From IMG/VR virus record IMGVR_UViG_3300032086_002614, positions 1 to 21,383 of that record: a stretch of DNA of 21,383 nt; one strand, 5' to 3'. The position numbers were made by a program, and so were the translations under genes. This DNA comes from a virus. The notes under the pieces were generated by a model. That model worked only from the letters and a program-made list of their open reading frames with translations, was not told the DNA's origin and searched no databases. Positions 1 through 4,740 of the stretch are shown here, piece by piece (positions within the stretch are counted from its first letter, which is position 1; every line of letters begins with the position of its first letter).

Positions 1-21
1 AAAAAAAAATAATCTTTTTTA

Positions 22-50
22 TTGACATTCTCTTTAAGTTATGATATTAT
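22..50 (+). promoter_or_regulatory. sigma-70 promoter of the early operon
   Basis: TTGACA at 22-27 and TATTAT at 45-50 are separated by exactly 17 bases: a perfect -35 box and a 5/6 -10 box. Transcription should start near 56-58. This places the in-frame ATG at 51 before or at the transcript start and argues for the ATG at 96 as the real start of the first gene. The poly-A and T-rich bases at 1-20 could be an UP-like element or the end of an upstream terminator; the window edge hides which. Confidence 0.85.
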
Positions 51-95
51 ATGAGTGTAAGGCAAGAAAGAGCCTTAACAAAAAGGAGAAAAGAA

Positions 96-380
96 ATGAA
101 AAGATTAAATGAAAGTGTAAGAAGTAAAGTAGTAACAACATTGTTGAACTATGATGATTGTGATGTATGGTATTACAAAGATACAAATAGATATGAAGTA
201 ACACCAAATGGTATGTTAACTGCTGAACCACAAAACAGAGTATTAGTAGGAAGATATTATCAAAAAGATTTCTTCCCAAATGATGAAGAAAGAATAGCAT
301 TATTAGAAGCATATGAAAAAGCATACAGACCATTATATGCTTTACAACTTGAAGAAGATAAATGGGCAACTAATTTATAA
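96..380 (+). CDS. hypothetical early protein, 94 aa
   Basis: I do not recognise this protein. The start at 96 has an AAAAGGAG ribosome site about 5 bases upstream and lies downstream of the promoter; an in-frame ATG at 51 overlaps the -10 box and is not used here. The product begins MKRLNESVRSK, has a cluster of aromatic and acidic residues (YDDCDVWYYKD, about residues 19-29) and ends in an acidic helix-like stretch. No transmembrane segment or signal peptide is visible. It is first in the operon, directly behind the promoter, the usual position of a small host-takeover or regulatory protein, but that role is only positional inference. Its stop codon ends 2 bases before the hammerhead ribozyme, so ribosomes terminating here would cover the 5' strand of the ribozyme. 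Confidence 0.8.
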   Translation: MKRLNESVRSKVVTTLLNYDDCDVWYYKDTNRYEVTPNGMLTAEPQNRVLVGRYYQKDFFPNDEERIALLEAYEKAYRPLYALQLEEDKWATNL

Positions 381-382
381 AA

Positions 383-445
383 TGCGAAACCCACTTAATT
401 GTGGGTCTTGGGGAAATGGACTACCCCAACTGATGAGCAAGTCCA
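383..445 (+). ncRNA. type II hammerhead ribozyme with loop I pseudoknot
   Basis: All core elements are present in type II order. Stem II is TGC 383-385 with GCA 437-439. The GAAA core is 386-389. Stem III is CCCAC 390-394 with GTGGG 401-405, loop 395-400, closed by A389-T406 (the A15.1-U16.1 pair). Residue 17 is C407, so cleavage is predicted between 407 and 408. Stem I is TTGGGG 408-413 with CCCCAA 424-429. The second core strand is CTGATGA 430-436. Loop I (414-423) contains TGGACT 417-422, a perfect 6-bp complement of AGTCCA 440-445, giving a pseudoknot. Type II hammerheads, some pseudoknotted, are known from bacterial, phage and metagenomic DNA. Cleavage would split the early mRNA between the first and second genes, leaving a hairpin at the 3' end of the upstream piece and one at the 5' end of the downstream piece. 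Activity itself is inferred. Confidence 0.93.
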
Positions 446-461
446 GAAAGGGTATTGTAAT

Positions 462-647
462 ATGAAAAAACGATTATTTACAGATGAAGAGTATAAAAAC
501 TTAATGTGTAAAGTAACGGTTAGACCTTTATCTTCATTTAAAGGTTCAGAAATTGACAAAATATTAGCACAGCAAGTAGAATTAAACACAAGAAGAAAAA
601 GACTTCACAATGCTTTTTATAGCGAAAAGAATAAGAGAGGAATGTAA
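462..647 (+). CDS. hypothetical early protein, 61 aa
   Basis: The protein is small, basic and of unknown family. It begins MKKRLFTDEEYKNLMCK and ends in a lysine/arginine-rich tail (TRRKRLHNAFYSEKNKRGM). The start at 462 follows GAAAGGG at 446-452, which lies immediately 3' of the ribozyme pseudoknot strand. A longer reading of the same frame from 399 would be translated through the ribozyme and is rejected. The stop is one base before the next gene's ATG, so the two are probably translationally coupled. The charged, mostly helical composition would suit a nucleic-acid-binding or regulatory protein, but no motif supports that. Confidence 0.75.
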   Translation: MKKRLFTDEEYKNLMCKVTVRPLSSFKGSEIDKILAQQVELNTRRKRLHNAFYSEKNKRGM

Positions 648-648
648 T

Positions 649-972
649 ATGAATTATACCAAAGATAATTTAATAGATTATTTTGACTTTGAAGATTTAG
701 TCTATGTCTGGAATGAATATGTATATGAACATTTAAGTCCAGCAGATGAGATTTTTGAGAATGACCAAGATGGTTTAGATAGTGCTTTTTCAGGTCAACT
801 TCACGATTTAGCAAGGGCGATTGGAAATGGGTCATATAATCATCAAGATACACATTTTAAATTTGACAAAGAATATTCTAAAATAATATCATTTAGTTGG
901 ACTAATGAATTATTAAAAGTTATTGATGAAGATGATTTTATAGATTGGTTAAATGAAAGAGAGGAAGAATAA
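649..972 (+). CDS. hypothetical acidic protein, 107 aa
   Basis: I do not recognise the family. The product is strongly acidic and aromatic (YFDFEDLVYVWNEYVYE near the N-terminus; VIDEDDFIDWLNEREEE at the C-terminus) with no membrane segment. The start at 649 is chosen over an in-frame ATG at 610, because 649 has AGAGAGGA a few bases upstream and begins one base after the previous stop, while 610 lies inside the previous gene. Its stop overlaps the next ATG by one base. Small acidic early phage proteins often act by binding host proteins or mimicking DNA; for this one that is speculation from composition alone. Confidence 0.75.
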   Translation: MNYTKDNLIDYFDFEDLVYVWNEYVYEHLSPADEIFENDQDGLDSAFSGQLHDLARAIGNGSYNHQDTHFKFDKEYSKIISFSWTNELLKVIDEDDFIDWLNEREEE

Positions 973-1184
973 TGTTTGTATTAGTTAGAAATGTCAAATC
1001 ACAAGAACTTTATTTTGTGAGAGAGATTGGTCAAGATGAAGTATTAGTATCTTGGCAGGAGTGTCAGAGATTAGAAACTTTTGTAAAGTGGTGTGCCTAT
1101 AATAATTTAGAACCAAAAGAAGCAACATCACTTGAAAAGTTTAGTTCAATGTTAACAGAAGAAAGACAAGGAGTATCAGAATGA
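972..1184 (+). CDS. hypothetical protein, 70 aa
   Basis: The gene is a short soluble ORF of unknown family, overlapping the previous stop by one base (TAATG) and the next start by four (ATGA). It begins MFVLVRNVKSQELYFVREIG, which reads as a small beta-rich segment, followed by a helical part carrying two cysteines (WQECQRLETFVKWCAYN). The ribosome site GAGAGGAAGA lies inside the previous gene. The tight overlaps show that it is translated as part of the early operon. No catalytic motif can be seen. Confidence 0.72.
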   Translation: MFVLVRNVKSQELYFVREIGQDEVLVSWQECQRLETFVKWCAYNNLEPKEATSLEKFSSMLTEERQGVSE

Positions 1185-1420
1185 AACTGAAACAATATGA
1201 GCTATATGGTTTTATGAGAGAGGTAGCAAAAAAAATGAATATCAAATTAGATTTGACCATTAAGTTTGCAATGTTCTTTGAAGAGTTAGTTGAATATCTT
1301 ATACAGTTGGGTCATCTGCCAAGAACCATTACAACAGATGAAACACTACTTGATATTTATGATACAATTTATATGAAAGCATCTTCTTTTTGGGAAAATC
1401 AGTTAGGAAGGTTATATTAA
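1181..1420 (+). CDS. hypothetical helical protein, 79 aa
   Basis: The start overlaps the previous stop as ATGA, with AAGGAG at 1168-1173 inside the upstream gene. The product looks all-helical, with an amphipathic stretch (IKFAMFFEELVEYLIQLG, about residues 26-43) and no charged-free span long enough for a clear membrane anchor. The family is not recognised. It ends one base before the next gene's ATG, so the small early genes are packed head to tail with essentially no spacing. Confidence 0.72.
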   Translation: MKLKQYELYGFMREVAKKMNIKLDLTIKFAMFFEELVEYLIQLGHLPRTITTDETLLDIYDTIYMKASSFWENQLGRLY

Positions 1421-1421
1421 A

Positions 1422-1652
1422 ATGCAAAAATGTTGGTGGGCAGTTGATGATGAACTGTTTCAAGATTATGATGATGCCTATGATTATTTAGTATCTATGA
1501 ATGAGGGTGGCAGTAGCGATTATTATGATGAACTTTGTGAGCAAGAAATTTATGAAGTTTGTGGTATCGTAGAGTTAGCTGAATTTTGTGAGGGTGAAGA
1601 AGGTTGTATTGCATATTATGACAAGAACTTCATCACATCTAAAAATGAATAG
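1422..1652 (+). CDS. hypothetical acidic protein, 76 aa
   Basis: This is a very acidic protein rich in aspartate, glutamate and tyrosine (for example DDELFQDYDDAYDYL at residues 9-23) with five cysteines (residues 4, 39, 47, 56 and 62). The cysteine spacing does not match a zinc ribbon I can name. The ribosome site is weak (AGGAAGG at about 1404-1410). The gene ends inside the start of the helicase gene (ATGAATAG at 1645-1652). Acid-rich composition could suggest DNA mimicry, but this is composition only. Confidence 0.72.
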   Translation: MQKCWWAVDDELFQDYDDAYDYLVSMNEGGSSDYYDELCEQEIYEVCGIVELAEFCEGEEGCIAYYDKNFITSKNE

Positions 1653-2991
1653 CGTTATCAGTAACAAGATTATTGTAGAAAATTATAATATGGCACTACT
1701 TAATTATTGTGAGAATAATTTAGTGCTTGATAACCCTGATTATTATGTAGCAAAAAAGATGGGTAGATGGACAGGTAATATTGATAAAAAACTTTACCTA
1801 TATGAACGATTAGGAAATAAAATCTATTTACCATTTGGTGAGCTAAATAATGTATGGGACATTATCAAAGATACACCATATGAGCTTGATTTTGCACCGT
1901 TTAAAGCATTAGAAATGCAAGGTAATGTTAGTTTATATGGCTACCAAGAAAAAGCCCTTAAAACGCTAAAAAATGCAAAGGGTGGTGTCTTGGAAGCACC
2001 GTGTGGTTCTGGTAAAACACAAATAGGTATTGCACTTATTCAAGCATTAGGTCAAAAAGCCTTATGGCTTACTCATACAAAAGACCTATTGATACAAAGT
2101 AAGAAGAGAGCAGAGCATTATTTTGATGGTGATTTTGGAACAATTACTAATGGCAAAGTAGATATTGGTCAGGACATAACATTTGCTACCGTTCAGACAA
2201 TGACTAAATTAGATTTGTCAGAGTATGCAAAAGAATGGAATGTGATTATTGTAGATGAGTGTCATAGAGTAGCAGGAACACCAACAAAAGTGATGCAATT
2301 TTACAGGGTCTTATCAAATCTAAAAGCCAGACACAAATTTGGTTTGTCAGCAACACTTGACAGAGTAGATGGTTTACTCAAAAGCACTTTTTCACTACTT
2401 GGCAATATGGCATATAGTATTGCCCCAGAAGAAGTTGGTGATAAAATTATGAAAGCCAGACATCAAATGATAGCAACTGATTTAGATGATAGCGAGAAAT
2501 ATTTAGAAACAGATGGGACATTTAACTACATCAAACTCATAGATTATATTACAAATAATCAAGATAGAAATGTTGAGATTGTGAATAGAATTTATAGAGA
2601 ACCAGACCATCATCATTTGGTGCTAACCCATAGAGTAGAACATATCAGAACGCTACACCATATGTTACATAGTATAGGCGTAGATGCTTTGATGATAAAT
2701 GGTAAAATACCAAAAGATGTGAGAGAACATATTTTACATCAGATGCGAGAAGGAAAACATAAAGTTTTAATTGCCACCTATACACTTGCCAAAGAAGGTT
2801 TAGATATACCCATACTTGATAGGCTACATTTAGCAACACCAAATAAAAACAGAGCAGTCATCAAACAAAGTGCAGGGCGTATTGAGAGAAGTGTAGATGG
2901 AAAAGACACCCCTGTCATCTATGATTATGTAGATGTCAATATCAATTACTGTTTGGGAATGTATAAAAAAAGAAAAAGTATCTTAAAATAG
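1645..2991 (+). CDS. SF2 DEAD/DEAH-type DNA helicase
   Basis: This is an ATP-dependent helicase or translocase of superfamily 2, close in type to the XPB/RAD25-like and UvsW-like phage helicases that remodel forks and recombination intermediates. In 448 aa the motifs are in order: a Q-like region YGYQEKAL (98-105), Walker A APCGSGKT (118-125), motif Ia LTHTKDLL (142-149), motif II VDECH (203-207), motif III GLSATLDR (233-240), motif V ATYTLAKEGLDIP (377-389) and motif VI QSAGRIER (408-415). Residues 1-95 are a divergent N-terminal region. The ATG at 1645 is preferred; an in-frame GTG at 1588 and ATG at 1690 are alternatives, and none has a strong ribosome site, so coupling to the upstream gene (8-base overlap) is likely. 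It ends the first gene cluster. No polymerase or primase lies in the window. Confidence 0.93.
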   Translation: MNSVISNKIIVENYNMALLNYCENNLVLDNPDYYVAKKMGRWTGNIDKKLYLYERLGNKIYLPFGELNNVWDIIKDTPYELDFAPFKALEMQGNVSLYGYQEKALKTLKNAKGGVLEAPCGSGKTQIGIALIQALGQKALWLTHTKDLLIQSKKRAEHYFDGDFGTITNGKVDIGQDITFATVQTMTKLDLSEYAKEWNVIIVDECHRVAGTPTKVMQFYRVLSNLKARHKFGLSATLDRVDGLLKSTFSLLGNMAYSIAPEEVGDKIMKARHQMIATDLDDSEKYLETDGTFNYIKLIDYITNNQDRNVEIVNRIYREPDHHHLVLTHRVEHIRTLHHMLHSIGVDALMINGKIPKDVREHILHQMREGKHKVLIATYTLAKEGLDIPILDRLHLATPNKNRAVIKQSAGRIERSVDGKDTPVIYDYVDVNINYCLGMYKKRKSILK

Positions 2992-3020
2992 TGCCACTTT
3001 TTCCACCAAACCACTATAAT
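2991..3020 (+). promoter_or_regulatory. candidate promoter downstream of the helicase
   Basis: A consensus TATAAT lies at 3015-3020, with GTGCCA (4/6 match to TTGACA) at 2991-2996 and an 18-base spacer. The -10 box lies within an imperfect inverted repeat (CACTAT...ATAGGTG, about 3012-3027) that could be an operator. It would drive the small genes from 3174 onward. Confidence 0.5.
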
Positions 3021-3041
3021 ATAGGTGAGGGTGAAAAAAAG

Positions 3042-3125
3042 ATACCTTATTTTAGGTATAATAGTAGTAGAAACTTCAAAAAAATCGTTATTAAGGTTGT
3101 AAAAGGGGGCAACTTTAAGTATAAC
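3042..3125 (+). other. leader with two hairpins
   Basis: ATACCT 3042-3047 pairs with AGGTAT 3054-3059 (6 bp, 6-base loop). Downstream, TTAAGGTTG 3091-3099 pairs with CAACTTTAA 3110-3118 (9 bp, one G.U). After a 3-base bulge this helix extends by GTTA 3087-3090 with TAAC 3122-3125. The 10-base loop (3100-3109) ends in five Gs. The leader lies between the 2991-3020 promoter and the gene at 3174. I cannot assign it to a known riboswitch or ribozyme class; a translational operator or mRNA stabiliser is possible. Confidence 0.45.
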
Positions 3126-3151
3126 AATAATGAAGGGGAGTAAAAAAAATT

Positions 3152-3172
3152 ATGAAAAGAGGTGAATTGTAA
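3152..3172 (+). CDS. possible 6-codon leader peptide
   Basis: The ORF ATG...TAA at 3152-3172 encodes MKRGEL and follows a strong GAAGGGGAG at 3132-3140, about 11 bases upstream. It ends one base before the ATG of the next gene at 3174, and its own codons AGA GGT GA form that gene's ribosome site. If translated, it would couple or gate expression of the next gene. A strong Shine-Dalgarno with no other start nearby is the only evidence. Confidence 0.3.
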   Translation: MKRGEL

Positions 3173-3173
3173 A

Positions 3174-3416
3174 ATGTGGCACGATAAAGTAATAGAAAAA
3201 CGAGCAGGTGATATCTATGGTTACCTAATGTTACATACAAGGGACAATGAATGGACATTAGATATCAATGATGAACATATTGGTTATCTATACAATAGAG
3301 ATTATGTTCAGACTATTCTTGAAAAAATAGAATATTCAGATGATGATGAGGTCATCAGATTTGTAGTAAAAAGTAAACCAATAGATGAATGGGAGTGGCG
3401 ACAATGGAAAAAATAG
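3174..3416 (+). CDS. hypothetical small acidic protein, paralogue of the next gene
   Basis: The protein has 80 aa and is not a family I recognise. It shares a clear core with the product of the adjacent gene: GDIYGY, then LDINDEHIGYLYNRDY, then ILEKIE and EVIRFVVK. The core looks like a small alpha/beta domain. The start at 3174 has AGAGGTGA 8-9 bases upstream; an in-frame GTG at 3162 falls inside that ribosome site and is less likely. The C-terminus is tryptophan-rich (DEWEWRQWKK). The last 13 bases overlap the paralogue. A tandem copy suggests duplication, with two versions of a binding protein or a heterodimer. Confidence 0.75.
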   Translation: MWHDKVIEKRAGDIYGYLMLHTRDNEWTLDINDEHIGYLYNRDYVQTILEKIEYSDDDEVIRFVVKSKPIDEWEWRQWKK

Positions 3417-3658
3417 TTTTAAATCATTATATATGTGAGATACGAAATGGGGACATATACAACTATGCTTTCATTGGTTTAGATGATGGTGGTGAAATAC
3501 TTATTGACATCAATGATGAATATGTGGGTTATGTGTTTGATAGAGATTATGCGCAACAAATATTAGATAGAATAGAGAAAGGTGAGGACAACGAAATAAT
3601 TAGAATGGTTGTCAAAAGGGAAGCGAGTTATGAAAAGAAAAGACTTGAAGTTGCTTAA
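3404..3658 (+). CDS. hypothetical small acidic protein, tandem paralogue
   Basis: The product has 84 aa and repeats the core of the preceding gene: GDIYNY, LIDINDEYVGYVFDRDY, ILDRIE, EIIRMVVK, in the same order and spacing. The start at 3404 has GGGAGTGG upstream (about 3390-3397) and lies inside the end of the paralogue; an in-frame ATG at 3389 lacks a good site. The identity is moderate and spread through the domain, so the duplication is not recent. Function is unknown. The 3' end overlaps the next small gene by 29 bases. Confidence 0.75.
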   Translation: MEKIVLNHYICEIRNGDIYNYAFIGLDDGGEILIDINDEYVGYVFDRDYAQQILDRIEKGEDNEIIRMVVKREASYEKKRLEVA

Positions 3659-3866
3659 TGATGATGAGATGATGAAACAATTTGCTTGGGTATCAGCAAG
3701 ATGTTTGCCAGAACAATTAGTCGATTTACACTACAAAAAAAACGATAAGAAAAATATTGACAAAATTGTTAAGTATCGAGATGTGGTTAGCGATTACCTT
3801 ACTTGTATTAGAGAGTTAAAAAGTCGTGGCTTTACACTTCAGGAAATAATGGACATTAGAGTTTGA
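3630..3866 (+). CDS. hypothetical basic protein, 78 aa
   Basis: The protein is lysine-rich and helical, with no motif I can name, beginning MKRKDLKLLNDDEMMKQF. The start at 3630 has AAAAGGGA about 10 bases upstream; a longer TTG reading from 3609 would begin ahead of that site. The final segment (YLTCIRELKSRGFTLQEIMDIRV) has the look of a helix-turn-helix or coiled segment, in particular GFTLQEI, which resembles the first part of many HTH domains, but the protein ends too soon for a full motif. It overlaps both neighbours, so it is part of the same transcription unit. Confidence 0.65.
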   Translation: MKRKDLKLLNDDEMMKQFAWVSARCLPEQLVDLHYKKNDKKNIDKIVKYRDVVSDYLTCIRELKSRGFTLQEIMDIRV

Positions 3867-4042
3867 AGGTCGTAGCGTGTCTGTTGAAGGTGGGAAACCA
3901 ATACATCTCACCAAAACTTACGCTAACAAATGCACCAGAAGAGGCACTTGTTGTCTTTGGTAGGCGCAAAGCAAAGCGTAGCAGAGATATGATTATCAAA
4001 TTAAGTAAAGGTTTGGTAAAACCAGAGGTGGTTGTAAAATAA
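3863..4042 (+). CDS. small TTG-start ORF, 59 aa
   Basis: A TTG at 3863 overlaps the TGA of the previous gene (TTGA) and opens an uninterrupted frame to TAA at 4040-4042. The translation looks like a real protein: a short beta-like N-terminus (VVACLLKVGNQYISPKLTL), then a basic middle (VVFGRRKAKRSRDMIIKLSKG) and KPEVVVK at the end. A TAG at 3857-3859 excludes a longer upstream start; an in-frame TTG at 3884 is an alternative with GAAGGT upstream. The ribosome site for 3863 is weak, as expected for reinitiation. The basic stretch could bind nucleic acid. The gene ends the early cluster just before the long non-coding region. Confidence 0.55.
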   Translation: MKVVACLLKVGNQYISPKLTLTNAPEEALVVFGRRKAKRSRDMIIKLSKGLVKPEVVVK

Positions 4043-4145
4043 TGTATAGTGTGTAGGGTTTGAAGCATTTTTCAGTAAACTATTATATATTTTTTTCTCA
4101 TATGGGACTTTATGGAAAAACTATCTCAACTATACATACCCTACA
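4043..4145 (+). repeat. four 8-bp repeats in two inverted pairs
   Basis: TGTATAGT (4043-4050) and TGTAGGGT (4052-4059) lie side by side with a 9-base period. Their exact reverse complements ACTATACA (4129-4136) and ACCCTACA (4138-4145) lie 69 bases further on with the same one-base gap. The two sequences are variants of one motif (TGTA-two bases-GT). The layout fits dimeric protein sites flanking a regulated promoter or DNA end-processing region. A simultaneous RNA pseudoknot is sterically unlikely because no bases separate the two downstream strands. Confidence 0.6.
4060..4088 (+). promoter_or_regulatory. weak candidate promoter between the repeat pairs
   Basis: TTGAAG at 4060-4065 starts immediately after the second repeat. 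TATTAT at 4081-4086 (15-base spacer) or TTATAT at 4083-4088 (17-base spacer) could be the -10 box. The match is modest. Its value is positional: it would place a promoter for the terminase/head operon exactly between the two inverted repeat pairs, and its transcript would contain the whole structured leader at 4203-4339. Confidence 0.3.
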
Positions 4146-4202
4146 TTTTTTATAAAAAAACCTTGCTTTTTTGAATAAATTGATTTATTATTGTGTTATA
4201 AG

Positions 4203-4339
4203 GTAGTGTTTTTGGTTACAATATTTAATAAAATAGGCTTATTTCCTTTATTTGTGTAAAGGTCAAGAGAGCAAATACCATCTTTCTAATTGTAACCGAA
4301 AGCATTACAAAAAAATTAAAGTTTAACGACCAGCCTATT
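4203..4339 (+). ncRNA. candidate structured RNA in the terminase leader
   Basis: Bases 4203-4222 pair with 4289-4308 over 20 consecutive positions: 17 Watson-Crick pairs and three wobbles (4213.4298, 4209.4302, 4206.4305). All three wobbles are G.U in the + strand transcript and would be A.C mismatches in the opposite one, so the signal is RNA and direction-specific. Inside the helix are hairpin 4231-4244 (AAATA/TATTT with loop GGCT) and hairpin 4245-4262 (CCTTTA/TAAAGG with a 6-base loop). The first loop and its flanks, AATAGGCT 4232-4239, are complementary to AGCCTATT 4332-4339, a possible pseudoknot that would compete with the 5-bp stem except at its loop. I match it to no known family. 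Roles to consider are late-operon antitermination, a packaging-related RNA or translation control of TerS. Confidence 0.65.
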
Positions 4340-4368
4340 ATAAAAAGAAAACAAGTGGAGTTGATGTG

Positions 4369-4740
4369 ATGAAAGCAGGACGACCAAAGACAGAAATAGA
4401 TAAAGACCAATTTGTTAAGTTATGTGAACTACAAAGCACTCTGCGAGAAGTAGCAGGGTTTTTCCATTGTTCAGAAGATGCAGTAAGAAGCTGGTGTAAA
4501 AGAGAGATGGGAATGACATACGAAGAAGCCTTTGAGGAATTTAGAGTAGGTGGTCTGTTATCATTAAGAAGAAATCAGTTTCAACTATCTCAAAAAAATA
4601 CAGCTATGGCAATCTGGTTAGGTAAACAGCATCTGGGTCAAAAAGATATTATTACATACAACAATTTAGATGATAGTGAAGATGACCCATTGACAGCATC
4701 TATAAAGGCAAGTTTTGATAAAAAGGAACAAGATGAATGA
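4369..4740 (+). CDS. terS: terminase small subunit
   Basis: TerS recognises the packaging site on the phage DNA concatemer and delivers it to TerL. The 123-aa product has an N-terminal helix-turn-helix (LREVAGFFHCSEDAVRSWCK, about residues 26-45) followed by a helical region and the stretch AIWLGKQHLGQKD (about 86-98), a hallmark I associate with small terminases of Firmicutes phages. The C-terminus is acidic. The start at 4369 has TGGAG 8 bases upstream; GTG at 4366 is an alternative. It overlaps the large subunit gene by 8 bases, the usual arrangement. The repeats and RNA element directly upstream are candidate packaging or regulatory sites for it. Confidence 0.88.
   Translation: MKAGRPKTEIDKDQFVKLCELQSTLREVAGFFHCSEDAVRSWCKREMGMTYEEAFEEFRVGGLLSLRRNQFQLSQKNTAMAIWLGKQHLGQKDIITYNNLDDSEDDPLTASIKASFDKKEQDE

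Noticed and set aside
34-369. Minus-strand ORFs opposite the structural and early genes (for example 34-369, 5359-5775, 11333-11689)
   Set aside because: They are shadows of + strand genes, have Leu/His/Phe/Ser-biased composition, lack ribosome sites and run against the operon direction.
399-461. Longer reading of the second gene from an ATG at 399
   Set aside because: It would translate through the ribozyme stems and core. The ATG at 462 has its own GAAAGGG site, so the extension is a by-product of the RNA sequence.
3025-3102. Small ORF from GTG 3025 or 3031
   Set aside because: For 3031 the AGGTGAGG site is immediately adjacent with no spacer, and 3025 has none; the frame runs through the two leader hairpins.
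4151-4172. A-run/T-run hairpin as an intrinsic terminator
   Set aside because: The stem would be only A-U pairs around CCTTGC, too weak for termination; no convincing terminator was found in the gap.
4194-4202. Extended -10-like TGTTATAAG
   Set aside because: There is no -35 at a usable distance, and a start near 4209 would remove the outer strand of the 20-bp RNA helix.
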